A stretch of DNA of 13,877 nt. It comes from Flavipsychrobacter sp. (GTDB lineage: Bacteria > Bacteroidota > Bacteroidia > Chitinophagales > Chitinophagaceae). The notes under the pieces are model-generated. The model had not been told where the DNA came from. It made no database searches and worked only from the letters and a program-made list of their open reading frames with translations. The position numbers and the translations under genes are program-made. The first letter of the stretch is position 1; the number at the start of each line of letters is the position of its first letter. The stretch covers positions 1-13,877 of the forward strand of contig JAJNBR010000043.1 of the NCBI GenBank assembly GCA_021156265.1, written 5' to 3'. Shown here piece by piece: positions 5,783-12,424 of this stretch.

Positions 5783-6090
5783 AATCCTCTCCTCCCCATC
5801 GCCTTAGATCGATTGAAGCGTTGGGTTTCTTTCTGCAGCCTTTTTATGATCAGGAAGATCACAAAACCATCATCGGCCCAGCCCACGAAAGGTATCAAGT
5901 CGGTAATAACATCAAATGGAAACAGCACATACAGCACACCTAGTATCACTGCCATATTGGAAAGAAAGGACATACGGTAACTACCGTTGAATACTTCTTT
6001 CAGCATCTGCATCAAGGTCTTCCGGTTGTTGAAAAGATCCACAGCATGACGCATATTTCTAACCTGTCGCACGGGGGTAAATTTGCCCAT
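5779..6090 (-). CDS. YkvA family protein (DUF1232)
   Basis: A 103-residue small membrane protein with the DUF1232 hallmark at about 50-76: YVLFPFDVITDLIPFVGWADDGFVI, matching the family's pattern of P-x-D, then D-x-I-P, then G-x-x-D-D. The domain itself is about 35-40 residues and likely forms a short membrane hairpin; the N-terminus (1-40) and C-terminus (RLQKETQRFNRSKAMGRRGF) are basic and probably cytoplasmic. Biochemical role is unknown. The ATG at 6090 is preceded immediately by AGAAGGA, one of the few Shine-Dalgarno-like sequences in the window. It is downstream of the YeiH gene on the same strand (75 nt) and may also have its own promoter. Confidence 0.85.
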   Translation of the reverse strand: MGKFTPVRQVRNMRHAVDLFNNRKTLMQMLKEVFNGSYRMSFLSNMAVILGVLYVLFPFDVITDLIPFVGWADDGFVIFLIIKRLQKETQRFNRSKAMGRRGF

Positions 6091-6109
6091 TCCTTCTAAT
6101 ATTTGAAAC

Positions 6110-6117
6110 CAAAATTA
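6110..6117 (-). promoter_or_regulatory. candidate -7 element TAATTTTG for the DUF1232 gene
   Basis: Minus-strand TAATTTTG matches TAnnTTTG exactly and lies 19 nt before the ATG at 6090, giving a short leader that includes AGAAGGA. A -33 TTTG is not evident. If used, the DUF1232 gene can be expressed apart from the YeiH gene. Confidence 0.35.
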
Positions 6118-6165
6118 CATCAGATACTGTTGAGGCTTTGTTAAGGTCATCATATGAAAAGTTAA

Positions 6166-7101
6166 TTAATCCACCAGTGAAAGCACTGCCCATAGCGCCG
6201 TTGACGAGATTACCAGCCATAATATGACGCCCTGGATAAACGGCCTTATACCGACGGAACGAATCGTTTTCTTCGACAATCCGGAGCCAATCAGGAACAG
6301 GGTTAGGGTCAACCCGGCCTTAGCCACTTGCACTATGTACGGCGAAACCGGGTGAATAGCAGGCACATAGGTATTGATGGCCATAGCGACAATAAACCAC
6401 CCGATAAAATAAGGGATCTTGATCTTTTTGGATTTATCCTTATAAACCATTGCAGTACCCAGCGCTAAGGGTATGATCCACAATGCCCTGGTGAGCTTCA
6501 CGGTCGTTGCTACTTCCAGCGCCTCTTGCCCGTAAACCTTAGCCGCCCCCACTACCGAGCTGGTGTCGTGTATAGCTATGGCGCTCCACATGCCAAATTC
6601 TTTTTGCGTAAGGTTCAGCGCATGCCCGATAGGCGGAAAAATGAGCAGGGCGATAGAATTGAGAATGAATACAATACCCAGTGCAACTGATATCTGCTCC
6701 TCTTCGGCATGTATCACTGGTGACACAGCTGCTATAGCGCTGCCGCCGCATATAGCCGTGCCTGAAGATATCAGGTGTGAGGTTTTCTTATCGATCTTCA
6801 GCCAGTAACCCAGTAATGCACCTAGAAGTAGCGTCCCCAAAATGGAAGTAATGGTAAAGCCGATACCCTGTTTGCCCGCTTCCATAGCACTGTGCAGGTT
6901 CATACCAAATCCCAAGCCCACTACCGATATCTGCAGCAGCATGGTCGTGTATTTCTTATTGTGTTGCAGGTAGGGATGACCCACAAACTGTGCAACCAGC
7001 AAACCCAGGAGGAGCGCAATGGGCGGAGTTATGAGTGGCGTAAGACATAATGCTGCAAGCACTATGAAAATAACCTTGCGCATTGTTTCATTTTGGATCA
7101 T
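6166..7101 (-). CDS. yeiH: YeiH/UPF0324 family putative sulfate exporter
   Basis: A 311-residue inner-membrane protein with about 9-10 hydrophobic segments, belonging to the YeiH/UPF0324 family often annotated as putative sulfate exporters. Conserved segments are present: GLGFGMNL near 63-70, GTAICGGSAIAAVSPVI (about 114-130) and AIHDTSSVVGAA (about 176-187), followed by a C-terminal half ending with SGLSKKTIRSVGIRPF. The substrate is not proven for most members. Start choice is uncertain: ATG at 7101 is used here, with TTG at 7110 and ATG at 7083 also in frame; all keep the first helix. It follows the Nudix gene by 39 nt on the same strand and may be co-transcribed. No sulfur-metabolism gene is nearby to support a substrate. 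Confidence 0.88.
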   Translation of the reverse strand: MIQNETMRKVIFIVLAALCLTPLITPPIALLLGLLVAQFVGHPYLQHNKKYTTMLLQISVVGLGFGMNLHSAMEAGKQGIGFTITSILGTLLLGALLGYWLKIDKKTSHLISSGTAICGGSAIAAVSPVIHAEEEQISVALGIVFILNSIALLIFPPIGHALNLTQKEFGMWSAIAIHDTSSVVGAAKVYGQEALEVATTVKLTRALWIIPLALGTAMVYKDKSKKIKIPYFIGWFIVAMAINTYVPAIHPVSPYIVQVAKAGLTLTLFLIGSGLSKKTIRSVGIRPFIQGVILWLVISSTALWAVLSLVD

Positions 7102-7140
7102 CGCCGCCAAAATACATTATGTAATTCTTATTTTATATCC

Positions 7141-7776
7141 CTACCATTTAAAACCGCTTAGGCTTAGCACTTCCCGAATGGCGTCATATGATTTGTACAC
7201 TACTTCGCGTAGCTCGTTTTCAGGTATCCATTTGGCCTCCAGGATATTCTCCTCCTCCTGCGGTTTCAGCTTATCTTTTGAGGTCCCGATCATTTTGTAC
7301 CAGACTGTATGTTTTAAAAGGGTCTGACCATTTTGGGAATAAACGTGATAAGTATCGCATACCTTTTCTTTCAACTCCAGGTGCTGCAATCCCGTTTCCT
7401 CGCTCACTTCTCTCAGGGCACAATCGGCAATATCTTCGCCCTCATCCAGCTTGCCTTTGGGCAGGTCCCACTTGCCGCGGCGATAGATCATCAACACATG
7501 ACCATCCTCGTTAATGACTACCCCGCCGCCTGCATCGATTGGCTCGTACAACTTATATAGTTCCTGCCACAGACTGTCTATGTCCTTATCTTCTATAATA
7601 ACACCCAATGCTCCCGGTTTATCCAGGTGCTGAAGAGCAAGGCGAAAATTGCGTGCAAAGGCGCCGGTATACGACTGGTAACCCTTGGCCACGCGCTCTC
7701 CAGCTATATAACCGGCAGCATTAGTGGTCAATATTAAGGGCTTGTTATTATAGGATATTTTCTGTGAGTCGTCCAT
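7141..7776 (-). CDS. Nudix hydrolase
   Basis: A 211-residue cytoplasmic Nudix enzyme that cleaves nucleoside-diphosphate-linked substrates with divalent metal. The Nudix box is perfect at 108-130: G108, E114, then R122-E123-V124-S125-E126-E127-T128-G129-L130. It follows the strand GGGVVINEDGHVLMIYRRG. An N-terminal part of about 80 residues precedes the catalytic domain and is not a motif I can name. Specificity cannot be read off. ATG at 7776 lies 47 nt from the divergent pyrE start, so the two promoters must share or overlap in that gap. It probably heads a minus-strand unit with the YeiH and DUF1232 genes. Confidence 0.92.
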   Translation of the reverse strand: MDDSQKISYNNKPLILTTNAAGYIAGERVAKGYQSYTGAFARNFRLALQHLDKPGALGVIIEDKDIDSLWQELYKLYEPIDAGGGVVINEDGHVLMIYRRGKWDLPKGKLDEGEDIADCALREVSEETGLQHLELKEKVCDTYHVYSQNGQTLLKHTVWYKMIGTSKDKLKPQEEENILEAKWIPENELREVVYKSYDAIREVLSLSGFKW

Positions 7777-7784
7777 TGGCTGCG

Positions 7785-7816
7785 TTTGATAAACTTGCTT
7801 AATTGGCGTAGGTTTG
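7785..7816 (+). promoter_or_regulatory. consensus Bacteroidota promoter for pyrE
   Basis: TTTG at 7785-7788, a 20-nt spacer and TAGGTTTG at 7809-7816 match both halves of the Bacteroidota housekeeping promoter. The -7 element ends 7 nt before the pyrE ATG (7824), so the leader would be absent or only a couple of bases long. This leaves no room for a leader attenuator. Confidence 0.65.
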
Positions 7817-7823
7817 AGCGGTT

Positions 7824-8453
7824 ATGAGTACTCAAAAACATTTCGCCGAAAAGCTGTTGCAAATTAAAGCTTTGCAAGTCAACCTGCAACAACCATATAC
7901 CTGGGCATCGGGCTGGCGCTCACCTGTTTACTGCGACAATCGCAAAGTGTTGTCTTTTCCCCATGTACGCGATTTCGTGAAAAGCGAACTGGCCAACATG
8001 GTGCTGGAACATTTTCCTGATGCTGAAGTGATAGCGGGTGTGGCTACTGCCGGTATCGCGCATGGGGTAATGGCTGCGGACCTGCTGAAGCTGCCGTTCA
8101 TATATGTGCGTAGCAAACCTAAAGAGCACGGCATGGGTAACCAGATAGAAGGCTTCATGGAACCGGGTAAGAAAGTGGTAGTGATTGAGGACTTGGTATC
8201 GACGGGCAAAAGCAGCCTGCAAGTGGTAGATGCGCTGCGCGAAGCAGGTGCAGAAGTGATCGGCATGTGTGCCTTGTTTACTTACGGCTTCCCTGTTGCA
8301 ACAGAAGCTTTCGAAAAAGCTATGGTTCCGCTGCGGACTATCAGCAACTACGGTGCATTGATGGAAGTAGCCGAAGACCAGAAGCTCGTTCAAGTGGATC
8401 AGAAAGGTACTCTGGAGCAATGGCGCGTAGACCCGGGAACCTGGGGGAAATAG
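7824..8453 (+). CDS. pyrE: orotate phosphoribosyltransferase PyrE
   Basis: This enzyme converts orotate and PRPP to orotidine 5'-monophosphate in de novo pyrimidine synthesis. At 209 residues it has normal length. The PRPP-binding signature VVVIEDLVSTGKSS is at 118-131; the mobile catalytic loop RSKPKEHGMGNQIEG is at 96-110; substrate-binding GVATAGIAHG is at 72-81. The ATG at 7824 follows a consensus promoter by 7 nt. It leads a plus-strand unit pyrE, UbiA-family gene, maf, with 7 nt to the next start if that gene uses TTG. The link to the prenyltransferase is probably positional rather than metabolic. Confidence 0.96.
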   Translation: MSTQKHFAEKLLQIKALQVNLQQPYTWASGWRSPVYCDNRKVLSFPHVRDFVKSELANMVLEHFPDAEVIAGVATAGIAHGVMAADLLKLPFIYVRSKPKEHGMGNQIEGFMEPGKKVVVIEDLVSTGKSSLQVVDALREAGAEVIGMCALFTYGFPVATEAFEKAMVPLRTISNYGALMEVAEDQKLVQVDQKGTLEQWRVDPGTWGK

Positions 8454-8460
8454 TCTACGG

Positions 8461-9447
8461 TTGGCTAAAAAGTCGATCAACAAACAGCTGAATACAATGG
8501 CCTGGCTAAAACTGGTACGGTGGTATAATCTGGTCATCATTTTCCTGACGCAGTTATTTGCCTGGGGATTGGTGATACTGCCGATGCAACAGCACTCGGA
8601 TAGTAACCTGTTGCTGAATACCACAAATTTTTCCCTGCTGGCCCTTTCCACGGTACTCATAGCGGCAGCGGGGTACATCATCAACGACTATTTCGATATC
8701 AAGATCGACGCTATCAACCGACCGGACAAAGTGGTACTGGAAAAGCGTATACCGCTTAAGTCGGCTATCGTAATGCATACCGTACTGAATGTCGTAGGTA
8801 TTTTTCTTGCATTGGTAGTAGCACGCAGGGGTGGAAGTTATTCATGGATATTATTGCAACTGACCTGCACAGCGATGCTCTGGTTTTATTCCACACATCT
8901 GAAAAGACAATTCATGTCGGGCAATATAACTGTCGCCTTGCTATCTGCGTTTACTATTACAGCGTTACTACTGTATGAACCAGCACTACACGATTACCTC
9001 GATAAACCTGCATTCATTCGCACCAATACATCTATTATCCCAAACCCAGTTTGGGTGCTGGGCGTCTATACGTTCTTTGCGTTTATGCTCACCTGGATGC
9101 GCGAGATAGTGAAAGACATGGAAGACTTCAAGGGTGATGCGGAACAGGGCTGCGTTACCATGCCCATTAAATGGGGATTGCAAAAATCGGAGTGGTTCAC
9201 ACAGCTACTGGGTGCTATCGCAACATTACCACTTTTAAATGCCGGTATCAAGCTGGTCCTGTCTGGCTGGCAGATACTGGGTATTTATACACTCGTTGCT
9301 TTGGTCGTCCCTTTGGTCATATGGATGATCATGCTTGGTAAAAAGACCACGCAACAACATTATCATGCGGCCGCCACACAGATCAAAGGCATCATGATAC
9401 TCGGCATCCTCTCACTCATTATCTACTACATCGAAGCACATGCATAA
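8461..9447 (+). CDS. UbiA family prenyltransferase, geranylgeranylglycerol-phosphate geranylgeranyltransferase-like
   Basis: A 328-residue integral membrane prenyltransferase with about 8-9 helices. Both Asp-rich Mg/prenyl-diphosphate motifs are intact: INDYFDIKIDAINRPDK (74-90, with N75, D76, D79, D83) and DMEDFKGD (219-226). Close Bacteroidota relatives are usually annotated as geranylgeranylglycerol-phosphate geranylgeranyltransferase by likeness to archaeal ether-lipid enzymes, but the acceptor is not known from sequence; other UbiA reactions (quinone or heme prenylation) are possible. Start is uncertain: TTG at 8461, 7 nt after the pyrE stop, gives a basic N-terminus; ATG at 8497 also precedes the first helix. 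The 3' end overlaps maf by 8 nt, implying translational coupling. Confidence 0.82.
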   Translation: MAKKSINKQLNTMAWLKLVRWYNLVIIFLTQLFAWGLVILPMQQHSDSNLLLNTTNFSLLALSTVLIAAAGYIINDYFDIKIDAINRPDKVVLEKRIPLKSAIVMHTVLNVVGIFLALVVARRGGSYSWILLQLTCTAMLWFYSTHLKRQFMSGNITVALLSAFTITALLLYEPALHDYLDKPAFIRTNTSIIPNPVWVLGVYTFFAFMLTWMREIVKDMEDFKGDAEQGCVTMPIKWGLQKSEWFTQLLGAIATLPLLNAGIKLVLSGWQILGIYTLVALVVPLVIWMIMLGKKTTQQHYHAAATQIKGIMILGILSLIIYYIEAHA

Positions 9448-10000
9448 GATCATACTTGCATCACAATCGCCCCGCAGGAAACAACTGATGGAAGCAGCTG
9501 AACTTGATTTCGAGATCATCATTACCGATGTGGATGAAACCAATCCACCCGGCATGCCCGGCCATCTCGTACCGGAACATCTGGCAAAGAAAAAAGCAGC
9601 CGCCATTGAAGAGCGTGTGCATGATGCCATCATCATTGCTGCCGACACAGTAGTATTACTCGATGACGAGATACTGGGCAAGCCAACCAGCGAAGAAAAT
9701 GCCATTGAGATATTATTGAAACTAACCGGCCGACAGCATGAAGTAGTGACTGGTGTGTGTATGCAGAAAGGTGATAAGCAGATAGGCTTTTCGGTTACAA
9801 CTGAAGTGTACTTCCGCAAATTGACCGAGGAGCAGATACGCCACTATGTAAAAAACTACAAGCCTTTTGATAAAGCCGGCGCTTATGCCATACAGGAATG
9901 GATAGGCATGGTAGGCATCGAAAAAATAAATGGCGATTACTACAACGTAATGGGACTGCCCATCGGGGAAGTAGTAATCGCCCTGAAACAGTTTGACTAG
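9440..10000 (+). CDS. maf: Maf family nucleotide pyrophosphatase
   Basis: A 186-residue Maf protein. The family hydrolyses nucleoside triphosphates (dTTP/UTP or modified nucleotides) to monophosphates and is thought to clean the nucleotide pool. Motifs: ASQSPRRKQL at 7-16 (S-x-x-R-R phosphate contact), AADTVV at 68-72 with catalytic Asp69, GKPTSEENAIEIL (80-92) and the lysine/glycine segment DKAGAYAIQEW (144-154), the last pointing to the YhdE-like dTTP/UTP subgroup. The ATG at 9440 lies inside the end of the prenyltransferase gene (8-nt overlap). The stop overlaps that of tyrS in a shared CTAG, so no terminator fits between them. Confidence 0.94.
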   Translation: MHKIILASQSPRRKQLMEAAELDFEIIITDVDETNPPGMPGHLVPEHLAKKKAAAIEERVHDAIIIAADTVVLLDDEILGKPTSEENAIEILLKLTGRQHEVVTGVCMQKGDKQIGFSVTTEVYFRKLTEEQIRHYVKNYKPFDKAGAYAIQEWIGMVGIEKINGDYYNVMGLPIGEVVIALKQFD

Positions 10001-11274
10001 TTGAAAATAGCCAGCGTATAGTTTGACTTACCTTTCTGGATGAGCATGTATTTCTCATTCAGCAGGTGCTCTTCTTTCAGTGTAAATTCTGCACCCGCTA
10101 CTTTCTCCTTGTTCAGGCTGAGACCGCCGTTCTGTATCATCTTACGTGCTTCACCTTTCGATGTGAATACACCACGATCCGCCAGGAACGAGATGAGGTC
10201 AAGACCTTCGCGCAATGCCTCTTTAGTTCCAGTTACCTGGGGTACACCATCCATCACTTCGAGCAGTTGCCTTTCATTCAATCCGCGCAGTGCATCCACC
10301 GTCGACTGCCCGAACAATATATCTGAGGCTTTTTGCGCAAACTCGAGGTCTTCTTTGCTATGAACTAAAATGGTCAGTTCTTCGGCCAGTGCCTTCTGCA
10401 GCTTGCGTTGGTGAGGAGCTGTTTTATGTTCTTCTATCAGCGCATTTATTTCTTCTACCGGCCGGAAGGAAAATATCAGGGAGAATTTCGCGGCGTCATC
10501 ATCAGCCTGCTTCAGCCAGAACTGATAGAACTGGTAAGGCGATGTACGCTCTGCATCCAGCCACACATTGCCTTGCTCGCTTTTACCAAACTTGCTACCG
10601 TCGCTTTTAGTTACCAGCGGGCAAGTGAAAGCAAACGCATCACTGCCACCTTTGCGGCGAATAAGTTCTGTACCGGTCACGATATTACCCCATTGGTCGG
10701 CGCCACCCATTTGCAGTTTTACATTCTGCTCTTTATTCAGGTGATAGTAATCGTAGCCTTGTATCAGCTGGTAAGAGAACTCGGTAAATGAGAGGCCTGT
10801 TTCCAGGCGTTTCTGCACAGAGTCTTTAGCCATCATGTAGTTTACACTGATGTGCTTCCCTGCGTCTCGAATAAAATCGAGGAAGCTGAGATCTTTAAAC
10901 CAGTCGTAGTTATTTACCATTACCGCGGCATTCGGTATGTCATCGTCGAATTTAATGAACCTCGACAGCTGCTGCTTGATACCCTCACAGTTTTTTGTAA
11001 TGGTATCCATATCCAGGAGGTTGCGCTCGGCCGATTTGCCTGACGGATCCCCGATCATGCCGGTAGCGCCCCCAACCAACGCAAATGGCTTATGACCAGC
11101 GAGTTGCAGACGCATCAATAGTGTGATTGGTACCAGGTTACCGACGTGCAGGCTATCGGCCGTGGGGTCGAAGCCGACGTAACCGGAGGTCATCTCTTTT
11201 TCCAGCTGCTCTTCGGTACCTGGCATGATGTCCTGTATCAGGCCCCTGTCTTGTAATTCTTTAATGAGGTTCAT
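9997..11274 (-). CDS. tyrS: tyrosyl-tRNA synthetase TyrS
   Basis: A 425-residue class I aminoacyl-tRNA synthetase that charges tRNA-Tyr. The HIGH-type signature is HVGN (43-46, in SLHVGNLVP), the KMSKS-type loop is KFGKS (228-232), and the tyrosine-site segment MGGADQWGNI (189-198) is intact. The C-terminal S4-like RNA-binding domain starts around 355 (ISFLADRGVFTSKGEARKMI). The frame is open 9 codons upstream, but ATG at 11274 gives the conventional MNLIKELQDRG start. On the minus strand TATTTTTG (11299-11306) lies 24 nt upstream. It converges on maf with a 4-nt stop overlap and diverges from the outer-membrane protein gene. No T-box or leader hairpin is visible. Confidence 0.96.
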   Translation of the reverse strand: MNLIKELQDRGLIQDIMPGTEEQLEKEMTSGYVGFDPTADSLHVGNLVPITLLMRLQLAGHKPFALVGGATGMIGDPSGKSAERNLLDMDTITKNCEGIKQQLSRFIKFDDDIPNAAVMVNNYDWFKDLSFLDFIRDAGKHISVNYMMAKDSVQKRLETGLSFTEFSYQLIQGYDYYHLNKEQNVKLQMGGADQWGNIVTGTELIRRKGGSDAFAFTCPLVTKSDGSKFGKSEQGNVWLDAERTSPYQFYQFWLKQADDDAAKFSLIFSFRPVEEINALIEEHKTAPHQRKLQKALAEELTILVHSKEDLEFAQKASDILFGQSTVDALRGLNERQLLEVMDGVPQVTGTKEALREGLDLISFLADRGVFTSKGEARKMIQNGGLSLNKEKVAGAEFTLKEEHLLNEKYMLIQKGKSNYTLAIFN

Positions 11275-11298
11275 TGTGTTATTTAATATCCAACGGGG

Positions 11299-11306
11299 CA
11301 AAAATA
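11299..11306 (-). promoter_or_regulatory. candidate -7 element TATTTTTG for tyrS
   Basis: Minus-strand TATTTTTG fits TAnnTTTG and ends 24 nt before the tyrS ATG. The expected -33 TTTG is not seen, so this is a partial match in the right place. Confidence 0.35.
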
Positions 11307-11404
11307 AGCTTTAGAGTTTGTTCATGGGTAGTCATAAATCGAAACTCACGGCGCTACACATATATATTTAAAATAACATGTATAGCTTTTGATTAAAGGC
11401 TTGT

Positions 11405-11434
11405 TTTGTTTTTCGAAAATAGTTTCTATCTTTC
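11405..11434 (+). promoter_or_regulatory. candidate promoter for the outer-membrane protein gene
   Basis: TTTG at 11405-11408, an 18-nt spacer and TATCTTTC at 11427-11434 resemble the Bacteroidota -33/-7 pair with one -7 mismatch. The start codon is 28 nt further on, giving a leader of about 20 nt rich in A. It lies in the 188-nt divergent gap with tyrS. Confidence 0.45.
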
Positions 11435-11462
11435 GGATACACTCTTAACAAAAAATTAGGCC

Positions 11463-12323
11463 TTGAAAAGGATTATACTCTGCTTTGCGCTGTTGATGCC
11501 CTTACTGTCTTATGCCCAACCTCACCACGAGATAGGGCTTACTGCAGGGGTGAGCAACTACTACGGAGACTTACAGGACAGGATTTTCGACAGTTATACC
11601 AACCGGCCCATGGGCGGCATTTCCTATAAGTTTTTCGCCAACCCACACCTTGGATTTCGTTTCGGAGCTAACTACGGCAACATTACTGCAGCGGACAGCT
11701 TATCGACGGCCAGGGTAAAACAAGAGCGCAACCTGCGTTTCGGTTCTAATATCTTCGAAGTAAACGGTGGTGTGGAGATCAATTTCTTCCCGGTTGAATC
11801 TGACCGCATGAAATTCTCTCCTTACATCTTTGGTGGCATAGGCATTTTCCATTTTAATCCTTATACAGACGGCCTGGCCGGTGAAAAAGTATACCTGCGT
11901 GCGCTGAGCACTGAAGGCCAGAACATCCCTGTTTATCCTGACAGGAGAGAATACGGTATCGTAAACGTGTCTTTCCCATTTGGTGGTGGTGTTAAGTTCT
12001 TCATTGGTAAAACCATCATGATGTCGGGCGAGGTTGGCTTCCGCTGGACCAATACCGACTACCTGGACGATGTAAGCAAATCATATGTAAACCTGGATAC
12101 ACTGGCTGCTTATCGTGGCCAGCAGGCTGTTGACCTGGCCTTCCGTGGCGATGAAACTCGCAACTGGGACGGCAACTATCCTAATTATAAATTCCAGCGC
12201 GGCGAAAGTCAGTCTAACGATTGGTACATGTTCGCCAACGTAACTGTCGCTGTATACCTGAAAGCATTTGGTAACCTGAACGATTACTGGCAGGCACATT
12301 GCCCGGCCTTCTTCCGCAGGTAA
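11463..12323 (+). CDS. outer-membrane beta-barrel protein (DUF6089-like)
   Basis: A 286-residue exported protein. Residues 1-18 are a clear signal peptide (basic KR, hydrophobic core, cleavage after SYA before QP). The mature part has alternating strands with aromatic girdles: EIGLTAGVSNYYGDLQD, a GGISYKFFANPHLGFRFGANYG pair of strands, FSPYIFGGIGIFHFNPY and MSGEVGFRWTNTDYLDDVS. This is the pattern of the small porin-like DUF6089 family of Bacteroidota, with a strand-rich C-terminus before AFFRR. The start must be TTG at 11463: an in-frame TAG lies at 11457-11459, two codons before, and later starts would lose the signal peptide. Function is unknown; likely 8-10 strands in the outer membrane. 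It is a single-gene unit with its own promoter and a terminator 47 nt after the stop. Confidence 0.8.
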   Translation: MKRIILCFALLMPLLSYAQPHHEIGLTAGVSNYYGDLQDRIFDSYTNRPMGGISYKFFANPHLGFRFGANYGNITAADSLSTARVKQERNLRFGSNIFEVNGGVEINFFPVESDRMKFSPYIFGGIGIFHFNPYTDGLAGEKVYLRALSTEGQNIPVYPDRREYGIVNVSFPFGGGVKFFIGKTIMMSGEVGFRWTNTDYLDDVSKSYVNLDTLAAYRGQQAVDLAFRGDETRNWDGNYPNYKFQRGESQSNDWYMFANVTVAVYLKAFGNLNDYWQAHCPAFFRR

Positions 12324-12369
12324 GAAACTATATTCACAACCCTTCACATTCCAGGGATAAGAGAACAAA

Positions 12370-12400
12370 AGCGGCCTTTTTAAGGGCCGCTTCTTTATTT
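12370..12400. terminator. intrinsic terminator after the outer-membrane protein gene
   Basis: AGCGGCC (12370-12376) pairs with GGCCGCT (12385-12391), extended by a T-G and a T-A pair, followed by TTCTTTATTT on the plus strand. An A run on the left side gives a short T tract in the opposite sense, so it could also stop hisS transcription from the right. Confidence 0.8.
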
Positions 12401-12401
12401 A

Positions 12402-12421
12402 CCCCTCCGCCCCTGAAGGGG
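12402..12421. repeat. CCCCTCCG-CCCC/GGGG hairpin next to the hisS stop
   Basis: CCCC (12410-12413), loop TGAA, GGGG (12418-12421), preceded by CCCCTCC which can compete for the same G run. It lies 3 nt past the hisS stop, as the CCTCCCTT/AAGGGAGG hairpin lies about 10 nt past fabD. Both may be members of the pyrimidine-rich intergenic palindromes common in Bacteroidota genomes; with only two, unlike in detail, this is tentative. Confidence 0.35.
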
Positions 12422-12424
12422 AAC

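Noticed and set aside
7920..8684. Long minus-strand open frame (254 codons) across pyrE
   Set aside because: Antisense to pyrE with all its motifs intact; spans the pyrE/prenyltransferase junction and has no recognisable features.
11275..11462. T-box or other tRNA-sensing leader upstream of tyrS
   Set aside because: The predicted leader is only about 24 nt and shows no specifier hairpin or T-box sequence.
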